DNA of 5,871 nucleotides from the NCBI GenBank assembly GCA_937890045.1, contig CALBXV010000116.1, positions 1 through 5,871 of the forward strand, written 5' to 3'. Position 1 is the stretch's first letter. Every line of letters begins with the position of its first letter. This document shows positions 1 through 5,644 of the stretch, one piece after another. This DNA is from an uncultured archaeon. Lineage in GTDB: Archaea; Thermoproteota; Nitrososphaeria; Nitrososphaerales; CALBXV01. The translations under genes and the position numbers were made by a program. The notes beneath the pieces were generated by a model. It worked only from the letters and a program-made list of their open reading frames with translations, had not been told where the DNA came from and searched no databases.

Positions 1-985
1 TCATAAAACGTGGGTAGATGCTGAAGATGGATTAAATCAATTTAATTTTTCAAAATTACATTGGTCTTTACATCCAGATAGAGATGAAGAATGGAGAAAA
101 GAACAAGATAAATTACTTGGCCCGTCAATGGCAGCTCAAGAATGTGATTGTGATTTTCTGACCTCTGGTAAAACAGTTATTGATGGTATTATTATTGAAG
201 AATATAGAGTGGAGTTTGTGAGAGATCCAATGGAAAAAAGAGGAGTTGATTCTAATATTTGGATATGGGAGCCACCAAATTATACAAAAGATTATATAGT
301 ATGTGCTGATGTAAGTAGGGGAGATGGAACAGATTATTCTGCGTTTCATGTAATTGAATTGGAAAATGTTGAACAAGTAGCAGAATATAAAGGAAAAATT
401 TCAACAAGAGATTATGGAAATATGTTAGTTAATATTTCAAAAGAATATAATGATGCTTTATTGGTTATTGAAAATAATAATATTGGTTGGGCAACGATTC
501 AGCAAGTAATTGATAGAGATTACGATAATTTATTTTATATGAGTAAAGATTTACAGTATGTAGATACACAGAAACAAATAAATAATAAAATTAATAGAAT
601 AGAAAAACAACTTATTCCTGGATTTACATTAACATCAAAAACACGACCATTAGTTGTTTCTAAATTAGAAGAATTTTTTAGAGAGAAAGCTCTTATGATT
701 CATTCACAACGATTGGTAGATGAATTATTTGTGTTTATATATAACGGCCCAAGAGCAGAAGCAATGCTTGGTTACAATGATGATTTAGTAATGTCATTGG
801 GTATGGGGTTATGGATTAGAGAAACAGCTTTACGGTTAAGGTCGGAGAGTATAGAATTACAAAAACGTGCAATAGCAGGCGTATCATCTAATCAAGGAAT
901 TTATATACAGAATGAGAATGAAAATGATTCTTGGATTTTGGAGACAGGTAAAGAAAAAGAATCATTAGAATGGTTAATTAATTAA
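1..985 (+). CDS. 17: Terminase large subunit (T4 gp17 type), 5'-truncated, nuclease domain
   Basis: This is the C-terminal part of the packaging motor that pumps DNA into the prohead through the portal and cuts the concatemer. The frame is open from the first full codon at base 2, giving 327 residues; the N-terminal ATPase domain lies outside the window. The ATG at 128 is internal, because typical gp17 sequence precedes it: HPDRDEEW (residues 24-31), then QECDCDF and SGKTVID (46-61). The RNase H-fold nuclease follows. Its acidic residues are Asp103 in ADVSRGDGTDYS, Asp111 eight residues on (the spacing of T4 D401/D409), Glu157 in VIENN, and the Asp pair 260/261 in YNDDLVM, matching the T4 triad D401/E458/D542. 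The protein ends in LEWLIN, like other gp17 homologues. The portal gene follows after 12 bases, so the two are probably co-transcribed. The family assignment is secure; cleavage specificity cannot be read from sequence. Confidence 0.96.
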   Translation, partial: HKTWVDAEDGLNQFNFSKLHWSLHPDRDEEWRKEQDKLLGPSMAAQECDCDFLTSGKTVIDGIIIEEYRVEFVRDPMEKRGVDSNIWIWEPPNYTKDYIVCADVSRGDGTDYSAFHVIELENVEQVAEYKGKISTRDYGNMLVNISKEYNDALLVIENNNIGWATIQQVIDRDYDNLFYMSKDLQYVDTQKQINNKINRIEKQLIPGFTLTSKTRPLVVSKLEEFFREKALMIHSQRLVDELFVFIYNGPRAEAMLGYNDDLVMSLGMGLWIRETALRLRSESIELQKRAIAGVSSNQGIYIQNENENDSWILETGKEKESLEWLIN

Positions 986-997
986 GTGAGGTAAAAG
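986..997 (+). promoter_or_regulatory. Ribosome binding site of the portal gene
   Basis: The 12-base gap between the terminase stop and the portal ATG carries GTGAGGT. Its GAGG core (988-991) sits six bases before the ATG at 998. This supports that start, and the gap is too short for much else. Confidence 0.7.
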
Positions 998-2860
998 ATG
1001 GCACAGAAAAATTTATTCAGCAGACTACAAAGATTATTTTCTACAAATGTAATTGTAAGAAATGTTGGTGGTAGAAAATTAAAAGTTGCTGATACAAGTA
1101 GATTTCAATCTATTGCAAAACATTCTCTTGTAGATAGATATCAAAAAGTTTATCTTGGTGCAGGATTAAGCGGATATTCAGATTCTATGTTTACAAAGTC
1201 AATGAGATTGAATTTGTTTAAAGATTATGAATCAATGGATAGTGATGCAATTATATCTTCTGCATTAGATATTTATGCAGATGAATCTACGATGAAATCA
1301 GAGTATGGAGATGTTTTAGAGATTAAAACAGATAATGATAATGTTAAAGCTATATTACATAATTTATTTTATGATATATTGAATATAGAATTTAATTTAT
1401 GGCCTTGGATTCGTAATATGTGTAAATATGGAGATTTCTTTTTAAAATTAGAAATTGATGAAAAATATGGAATTAAAAATGTAATACCGTTATCGGTTTA
1501 TGATGTTGCTCGTATTGAAGGGATTGATGAAGATAATCCTCATTATGTAAAATATTTTTTGGAAACTCTTGACACTCAACATAGGTACTCAGCTGGTAAT
1601 ACAGCTCATCAAAAACAAGAATTAGAAAATTATGAAGTAGCACATTTTAGATTACTATCAGATTCTAATTATTTGCCATACGGTAAATCACAAGTTGAAG
1701 GTGGACGTAAAATTTGGAAACAATTAGTTCTTATGGAAGATGCTATGTTAATTCATAGGATTATGAGAGCACCAGAAAAAAGAGTTTTTAAATTAGATAT
1801 TGGTAATATACCACCAGCTGAAGTTGATAATTATATGGAAAAAATTGTTAATAAGATGAAAAAGGCTCCAGTTATGGATACGGATGGTGACTATAATTTG
1901 AAGTATAATATGCAAAATATTACAGAGGATTTCTTTTTACCTGTTCGTGGTGGTGATAGTGGAACAGGTATTGATTCACTACCAGGTTTGACCTATGAAG
2001 CTATAGATGATATTGATTATCTTAAAAATAAACTTTTATCTTCATTGAGAATACCTAAAGCGTTTCTTGGATATGAAGAAGAAGTTGGTTCGAAGGCAAC
2101 TTTGGCGGCAGAAGATGTTCGGTTTGCACGCACAATAGAACGATTACAGAGAATTACATTATCTGAATTGACAAAAATAGCAATAGTTCATTTATATGCA
2201 CAAGGATTTACTGATTCTGAATTAGTTAATTTTGAATTGGGGCTGACAAATCCTTCTACAATTTATGAACAAGAAAAAATTGAATTGTGGAATAATAAAA
2301 CTTCATTGGCGGAGTCAATGGTTAGAGATGGTTTAATGTCAAGTAAATGGATTTATGAAAATATTTTTGGTTTTACAACAGAAGAAATAAAAGAAATTAG
2401 TGATGAAATTATAGATGATTATCAACAAAAATTTAGAAGAAGTCAAATTGAGACTGAAGGTAATGATCCAGCAGAAAGTGGACAAGCCACTGGAACACCA
2501 TCAGATATGGCTATGGGAAGAACAAGCCATGAATTGGATGATCTTGGGCCAGAAGGAGGTTCACCGCCTGGCGGCTGGAAGGGTGCCGGGAAACCAGCAG
2601 AAGGGCCCAAACACGGAAAAGATAGTTCTGTGAGGGGAAGAGATCCTTTAGGGGCTCACGATAAAAAGAAAGGTGCCAGTGGAAGTCCAAAATATGGTCA
2701 TACCTTTAAAGGCGGTACACCACTTGCATTAGCTCATTTGGATTTATTAAAGAAAACAATGGGCAAAAAGGATAGGGAAATTATAACTGAAACTTCGGAA
2801 TTAGAGACAGAATACAAGAAAGAGGTAACTTCTGTTAATAACGGGGATGAAGATGAATAA
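998..2860 (+). CDS. 20: Portal vertex protein (T4 gp20 type) with long C-terminal tail
   Basis: The portal is the dodecameric ring at the unique capsid vertex. In T4 it initiates head assembly, is the channel for DNA entry and exit, and docks the terminase. The product has 620 residues against about 524 in T4. The gp20-like core spans roughly residues 40-480: SDAIISSALDIYADEST (82-98), WPWIRNMCKYGDFFLKLEI (135-153), the signature HRIMRAPEKRVFKLDIGN (253-270), EDFFLPVRGGDSGTGIDSLPG (310-330) and LLSSLRIPKAFLGYEE (346-361). These align by eye with T4 RAPERRVF, DFWLPRR and LPGG blocks. From about residue 485 the protein becomes a low-complexity tail rich in Gly, Pro, Lys and Asp, and ends in NNGDEDE. 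The tail's codons hold more G/C than the rest of the gene. A GAGG ribosome site precedes the start. The core assignment is secure; the tail's role is unknown. Confidence 0.96.
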   Translation: MAQKNLFSRLQRLFSTNVIVRNVGGRKLKVADTSRFQSIAKHSLVDRYQKVYLGAGLSGYSDSMFTKSMRLNLFKDYESMDSDAIISSALDIYADESTMKSEYGDVLEIKTDNDNVKAILHNLFYDILNIEFNLWPWIRNMCKYGDFFLKLEIDEKYGIKNVIPLSVYDVARIEGIDEDNPHYVKYFLETLDTQHRYSAGNTAHQKQELENYEVAHFRLLSDSNYLPYGKSQVEGGRKIWKQLVLMEDAMLIHRIMRAPEKRVFKLDIGNIPPAEVDNYMEKIVNKMKKAPVMDTDGDYNLKYNMQNITEDFFLPVRGGDSGTGIDSLPGLTYEAIDDIDYLKNKLLSSLRIPKAFLGYEEEVGSKATLAAEDVRFARTIERLQRITLSELTKIAIVHLYAQGFTDSELVNFELGLTNPSTIYEQEKIELWNNKTSLAESMVRDGLMSSKWIYENIFGFTTEEIKEISDEIIDDYQQKFRRSQIETEGNDPAESGQATGTPSDMAMGRTSHELDDLGPEGGSPPGGWKGAGKPAEGPKHGKDSSVRGRDPLGAHDKKKGASGSPKYGHTFKGGTPLALAHLDLLKKTMGKKDREIITETSELETEYKKEVTSVNNGDEDE

Positions 2861-2879
2861 TTATTGTTTAACTTTATAT

Positions 2880-2899
2880 TTATATTTGAGTAAATATAA
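2880..2899. repeat. All-A/T inverted repeat (hairpin) after the portal gene
   Basis: A perfect 8-base inverted repeat, TTATATTT (2880-2887) and AAATATAA (2892-2899), flanks the four-base loop GAGT. It lies 19 bases after the portal stop, in the largest intergenic gap of the window (61 bases). No T-run follows (the next bases are TTAAAAATT), so it does not look like a standard intrinsic terminator. It could be an mRNA processing site or a regulatory palindrome, or it could arise by chance in such AT-rich DNA. Confidence 0.4.
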
Positions 2900-2902
2900 T
2901 TA
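2895..2902 (+). promoter_or_regulatory. Possible promoter: TATAAT / late-promoter-like TATAATTA
   Basis: TATAATTA differs by one base from the T4 late promoter box TATAAATA and contains a perfect sigma70 -10 hexamer, TATAAT (2895-2900). It ends 19 bases before the ATG at 2922, and the gap is the only place here where a gene has room for its own promoter. No -35 hexamer is visible at 16-18 bases upstream, which argues for a late-type promoter or for chance. Such strings are common in AT-rich DNA. Confidence 0.28.
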
Positions 2903-2908
2903 AAAATT

Positions 2909-2912
2909 GGAG
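2909..2912 (+). promoter_or_regulatory. Ribosome binding site that fixes the start at 2922
   Basis: GGAG lies nine bases before the ATG at 2922. It overlaps an in-frame TTG at 2907 that would add five residues (MEYYI). Because the Shine-Dalgarno bases lie over that TTG, the ATG is the better start. Confidence 0.75.
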
Positions 2913-2921
2913 TATTATATA

Positions 2922-3791
2922 ATGGCTCGTAAATTGAAGCATTCTAAAATAAAGAATACAGGAATTCTATTTGAATTATTGACAAGACAAATAACAGCTG
3001 ATGTTTTAAATAATAAAGAATCCAAATCTGTTAGATTAATAAAACAATATTTTAATGAAAATACTCAATTGGGTAAAGAATTGCAATTTTATCAACTATT
3101 AACAGAAAAACGTTGTTATTCACAAGAAAAAGCACTTCAATTAATTGAAGCTGTTGTTAAATCAAGAAAAAAAATTAGTAGTTCTGAATTAAGACGTGAA
3201 AAATATAATTTAATTAAAGAAATTAAGAATAATTATAGTGTAGTTGATTTTTTTAATGCAAGAATATCAAATTATAAGGTTTTTGCTTCTATATATAAAT
3301 TATTTCAATCAGAAACTATTGATGAGGATTTTCATCCAGAAGAATCAATTGATGCAAAATTTACAGTTTTAGAGCACATTACAAGTAAAAAAATAACTAA
3401 ACAAGAAAAACAAAGTGAAATTGTAGAATTATATAAAGAAAAAGATAAGGATTTGAGATTGCTTACTTATCAAATTCTTGTAGATAAGTTTAATAGTAAA
3501 TATAAAACATTAAATGAATCACAAAAGACATTACTGAAAAAATATATAAATAATATTTCTAATACAAATTCATTAAAAGAATTTATTAGTATTGAATCTT
3601 TTTCTGTAAAAAATCAATTAAAAAAAGAATTGATAAAGGTGGAAGATAAAATTACAAAAATAAAATTAACAGAAGCTGTAAATCAAATAAATAGTCTTTC
3701 AAAAGGAAATATTGTTAAGGATAAACAGGTTTTAACTCTTATGAGATATTATGAATTAGTTAAGGAGTTGAAGAATGTCCACAAAAATTGA
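2922..3791 (+). CDS. Conserved-looking Lys/Glu-rich protein, probable prohead core region gene
   Basis: The product has 289 residues and I cannot assign it to a named family. It opens with a basic segment, ARKLKHSKIKNTGILFELL (residues 2-20). I recall similar RKLKH..KNTG..FELL openings in hypothetical proteins of other T4-like phages, but I cannot verify this here. The rest is rich in Lys, Glu, Ile, Leu and Asn, and most of it looks alpha-helical. There is no signal peptide, membrane segment, cysteine pair or catalytic motif. The ATG at 2922 is preferred over the upstream TTG because GGAG sits nine bases before it. It follows the portal after the only sizeable gap and overlaps the next gene by 17 bases, which suggests translational coupling. 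Its place between portal and protease is that of T4 genes 67/68 (prohead core), so a scaffold or core role is plausible. That is inferred from position and composition, not homology. Confidence 0.88.
   Translation: MARKLKHSKIKNTGILFELLTRQITADVLNNKESKSVRLIKQYFNENTQLGKELQFYQLLTEKRCYSQEKALQLIEAVVKSRKKISSSELRREKYNLIKEIKNNYSVVDFFNARISNYKVFASIYKLFQSETIDEDFHPEESIDAKFTVLEHITSKKITKQEKQSEIVELYKEKDKDLRLLTYQILVDKFNSKYKTLNESQKTLLKKYINNISNTNSLKEFISIESFSVKNQLKKELIKVEDKITKIKLTEAVNQINSLSKGNIVKDKQVLTLMRYYELVKELKNVHKN
3545..3552 (+). promoter_or_regulatory. Exact T4 late-promoter box TATAAATA inside a gene (tentative)
   Basis: This was the only exact plus-strand TATAAATA I found in the window. It lies inside the 289-aa gene, where it encodes part of KYINNIS, about 220 bases before the next start at 3775. 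Late promoters inside upstream genes are known in T4-type phages, but in DNA this AT-rich one exact match is weak evidence. A near miss, TATAAATT, occurs at 3294-3301. Confidence 0.18.
3762..3767 (+). promoter_or_regulatory. Strong ribosome binding site inside the preceding gene
   Basis: AAGGAG lies seven bases before the ATG at 3775 and sits within the 3' end of the 289-aa gene. It supports the overlapping start and suggests that the two genes are translationally coupled. Confidence 0.75.
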
Positions 3792-4218
3792 GCTTTTAAG
3801 AAAGTTTATTAGAGAAATAGTAAAACAAGAATTACAAGAGGCCTCGGTAACTGCAAATTTAGATGGAGGTGAAGGCCCACCTAAAACCCCATATGCATTC
3901 CAGGGAAAAAGAAAAAAAGATAAAGAAAAAGAAAATAAGATAGCAACTAATTCTACTGGATATAAAAAGGTAAATGAAGGTAAATACCACGATTACAGAA
4001 ATGACGAATCTTTAACAGCAAGACAAAAAATTGGGTATTCTATGAGAGAGATTCGAGACCATCTTGCAGAAATTGATAAATTGACAAAGATGAATGTAAG
4101 ATTAAAGAATGAAATGGGTGTTGACTCAAGATCATATTGGAAAAATACTCATAAGGCGATGAGAAAAATTAGTGAAAGGTTAGTAAAATTAGCCAATAAA
4201 ATCGGTCAACTTTATTAA
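3775..4218 (+). CDS. Small basic protein with processing-type leader, possible core/internal protein
   Basis: The product has 147 residues and is not a named family I recognise. Three parts are visible. Residues 1-22 form an amphipathic leader (ELLRKFIREIVKQELQEAS at 6-24) ending in LQE/AS, which matches the L/I-x-E rule of T4-type prohead protease. Residues 23-45 are a Gly/Pro-rich stretch, with DGGEGPPKTPYAF at 30-42. A strongly basic segment follows (GKRKKDKEKENK), then a mainly helical C-terminal half with regularly spaced Leu and Ile (SMREIRDHLAEIDKLTKM). There is no membrane segment. The start has a strong AAGGAG ribosome site and overlaps the previous gene by 17 bases. A basic protein with a cleavable leader beside the protease resembles T4 internal or core proteins in layout. 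If cleaved, the mature N-terminus would be ASVTANL. The function is inferred only. Confidence 0.87.
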   Translation: MSTKIELLRKFIREIVKQELQEASVTANLDGGEGPPKTPYAFQGKRKKDKEKENKIATNSTGYKKVNEGKYHDYRNDESLTARQKIGYSMREIRDHLAEIDKLTKMNVRLKNEMGVDSRSYWKNTHKAMRKISERLVKLANKIGQLY

Positions 4219-4228
4219 TCTTTATATA

Positions 4229-4432
4229 ATGAAGAATCCATCTTGGAATAAAGATGGACTTAATTTTTTAGGAAAGCTTTTAAGTCTGTCTAATTTGAAA
4301 AAGCGTTGGCTTATAGAAGAAACTAAAGTTAGGGGTGAAGAACCAAATAAGGTTGAAACAATTAAGTTTATTGATAAGTGGCTTAAACAGTTGAAATCAA
4401 TGAGGGAAGAAATCATCAAATTGAGAAGTTAA
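4229..4432 (+). CDS. Small protein of unknown function (67 aa)
   Basis: I do not recognise this protein. It has 67 residues, is basic overall and is probably helical: GLNFLGKLLSLSNLKKRWL (residues 10-28), a charged turn EETKVRGEEPNK, then a second helix IDKWLKQLKSMREEIIKL. That pattern suggests a helical hairpin or short coiled coil. LIE/E at 28-31 could be a weak protease site. No convincing Shine-Dalgarno sequence precedes the ATG; the upstream bases are TCTTTATATA, and the previous stop is only 10 bases away, so translation may depend on re-initiation. The stop codon abuts the next gene's ATG with no base between, which supports it as a real cistron. The opposite strand is also open here, but it encodes a Ser/Leu/Phe-rich shadow and has no gene context. 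The position suggests a prohead-related role, with no direct evidence. Confidence 0.72.
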   Translation: MKNPSWNKDGLNFLGKLLSLSNLKKRWLIEETKVRGEEPNKVETIKFIDKWLKQLKSMREEIIKLRS

Positions 4433-4744
4433 ATGATTAAATTAAAAAATATATTAAAAGAATCTTATGTGTGGGAGAGAAAATTTGGTGAACCTTTACC
4501 GAAACTTACCCTAGATACTGTATTATCTGAACAAACTCCAGCGGAAATGAAACGTTTTAAAAAGAAAATAAGTAAATTAAAAGATTTAGAGGGAAAATTC
4601 AGAAATACTATGTATGATGCATCTGAAATTTTACGCAACAGCACAGATACCGTAAAGGTAGCAAGAGAATTAGAAAGTGAATATAAGAAAAATATAACGG
4701 CGTTTATGCGTAGTTTAATGAGAATAGAAAAAAGAGTGAGATAA
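4433..4744 (+). CDS. Small helical protein with processing-type leader (103 aa)
   Basis: The product has 103 residues and is not assignable to a named family. It opens with the leader MIKLKNILKESYVWERKFGE. Here LKE/S at residues 8-11 fits the L/I-x-E cleavage rule of T4-type prohead proteases. A Pro-containing segment (GEPLPKLTLDTVLSEQTP) follows, then a basic helical region to the end (KRFKKKISKLKDLEGKF, MRSLMRIEKRVR). LSEQ at 31-34 contains another L-x-E. There is no signal peptide or membrane segment, although the short leader might be mistaken for one. The ATG follows the previous stop directly and the stop lies two bases before the protease start. Immediate adjacency to gene 21 makes it a candidate prohead core protein like T4 gp67/gp68, which precede gene 21 in T4. 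Synteny and the leader are the only support. Confidence 0.85.
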   Translation: MIKLKNILKESYVWERKFGEPLPKLTLDTVLSEQTPAEMKRFKKKISKLKDLEGKFRNTMYDASEILRNSTDTVKVARELESEYKKNITAFMRSLMRIEKRVR

Positions 4745-4746
4745 TT

Positions 4747-5367
4747 ATGTCAAGACAATTATTAGTAGATCATTTGCCGTTTAGTGTAAATGTAGAACAT
4801 ATAAATGAATCCATTAAAGAAAATAATGGAAAATTGGTTGTGCGTGGAGTTTTACAAAGAGCTGAATCGAAAAATCAAAACGGTAGAGTATATCCAAGAG
4901 AAATTTTAGTAAGAGAAGCTAACAAATATGCAAATTCTTTTATTAAAGAAAATAGAGCAATGGGAGAATTAGACCATCCTGAGAGTTCTGTTGTTAATTT
5001 ACAAAATGTATCACACAATATTACAGAAATGCATTGGAATGATGATGATTTAGTTGGAACAGTTGAAGTTTTAGGAACTCCAGCTGGAAATATATTAAGA
5101 GAACTGTTTAAAGCAGGCATTAAACTTGGTATTAGTTCTCGTGGACTTGGTTCGGTGGAGACTGTTGCAGAAAATGATGGAACTCAAGAAGTTCAACCAG
5201 ATTTTGAACTTATAGCATTTGATTTTGTATCAAATCCATCTACTCAAGGTGCATTTATGCATCCTATGACTGAAAGTGTTGATGAAAAAGAATTAAGAAC
5301 TCCAATAGAGTGTGGAAAATATTGTAAAGTAGAATCAATTGTTCACGACATTATAACTGGAGTATAA
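4747..5367 (+). CDS. 21: Prohead core protease (T4 gp21 type, peptidase family S77)
   Basis: This is a serine protease that assembles inside the T4-type prohead. It digests the scaffold core, trims capsid proteins at L/I-x-E sites and then degrades itself, which makes room for DNA. The product has 206 residues against 212 in T4, so it is full length. Visible motifs are the N-terminal strand and substrate region (KLVVRGVLQRAESKNQNGRVYP, with the first part at 29-40 and NGRVYP at 45-50), the catalytic His77 in MGELDHPES, and the serine motif GISSRGLGS (128-136; Ser130 or Ser131, 53-54 residues after the His, similar to T4 H85/S140). FDFVSNPSTQGAF (158-170) is also typical. Possible self-cleavage sites are INE/S at 19-22 and MTE/S at 174-177. 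Two cysteines near the C-terminus (189, 193) have no assigned role. The ribosome site is weak (GTGAG), two bases separate it from the previous gene, and translation is probably coupled. Confidence 0.95.
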   Translation: MSRQLLVDHLPFSVNVEHINESIKENNGKLVVRGVLQRAESKNQNGRVYPREILVREANKYANSFIKENRAMGELDHPESSVVNLQNVSHNITEMHWNDDDLVGTVEVLGTPAGNILRELFKAGIKLGISSRGLGSVETVAENDGTQEVQPDFELIAFDFVSNPSTQGAFMHPMTESVDEKELRTPIECGKYCKVESIVHDIITGV

Positions 5368-5370
5368 TAA

Positions 5371-5643
5371 ATGATTAGTTTAAAGTCATTACTTAAAACA
5401 GTAAGGGAAGCAAAAATTACTCCACCAAAAAAAGGAGTGGATACTCCATTAGACGCCAAGGTTCAAATAGAGGGATATGGAGTAATGACAAGAAAACAAC
5501 TTCAACAGAATATTAAAAGATATGTAGGTGAAGTAACTAAATATGTGAAAAGTGGTGATTCAAGTAAAGCCCTTGCTGTTTTGTATAAACGTGGAGTTTT
5601 AAAAGCTTTTTTAGAAACTGATATAGCTCATAGTGGAGAATAA
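5371..5643 (+). CDS. Small protein of unknown function with processing-type leader (90 aa)
   Basis: I do not recognise this protein. It has 90 residues. The N-terminus MISLKSLLKTVREAKI resembles the leader of the 103-aa protein (MIKLKNILKESYV) and ends in VRE/A at 11-14. Val replaces the usual Leu or Ile, so it is a weaker match to the gp21 cleavage rule. The body has a Pro/Lys turn (TPPKKGVDTPL), then VQIEGYGVMTRKQLQQNI, which reads as a short beta segment leading into a helix, and a helical end (KALAVLYKRGVLKAFLETDI). GGAG lies eight bases before the ATG, and only three bases separate it from gene 21. T4 has gene 22 (scaffold core) just after 21, but this protein is far shorter than gp22 (269 residues) and is not its obvious equivalent. 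It is likely a minor head or core protein, by context only. Confidence 0.85.
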   Translation: MISLKSLLKTVREAKITPPKKGVDTPLDAKVQIEGYGVMTRKQLQQNIKRYVGEVTKYVKSGDSSKALAVLYKRGVLKAFLETDIAHSGE

Positions 5644-5644
5644 A

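Noticed and set aside
128..130. ATG at 128 as the start of the terminase gene
   Set aside because: The same frame is open to the window edge and encodes typical gp17 sequence upstream (HPDRDEEW), so this Met is internal to a truncated gene.
164..175. SGKT as a Walker A (P-loop) ATPase motif
   Set aside because: It lacks the full GxxxxGK[ST] pattern and lies in the linker before the nuclease domain, where gp17 homologues carry a conserved SGxTVID. The real ATPase domain is upstream of the window.
125..376. Minus-strand open frame opposite the terminase
   Set aside because: It is antisense to the conserved nuclease region, rich in Ile, Phe, Asn and Ser as expected from complementing AT-rich coding DNA, and has no neighbouring minus-strand genes.
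2564..2574. CCGCC-T-GGCGG as a terminator stem
   Set aside because: The loop is too small, there is no T-run, and it lies inside the portal coding sequence about 290 bases before its stop.
2415..2633. 72-aa overlapping frame inside the portal gene
   Set aside because: It lies in another frame of a well-supported portal gene, has no ribosome site and has no recognisable content, so it is a shadow.
2877..2884. Minus-strand late-promoter box (TATTTATA on plus)
   Set aside because: No minus-strand gene exists for it to drive, and it falls in an all-A/T stretch where such octamers are expected by chance.
2907..2921. TTG at 2907 as start of the 289-aa gene
   Set aside because: It overlaps the GGAG ribosome site, which is correctly spaced for the ATG at 2922.
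4222..4419. Minus-strand open frame opposite the 67-aa gene
   Set aside because: All other genes run on the plus strand. The plus frame abuts its neighbour exactly, while the minus product is a Ser/Leu-rich shadow.
4875..5120. Minus-strand open frame opposite gene 21
   Set aside because: It is antisense to the conserved protease core and has no ribosome site or context.
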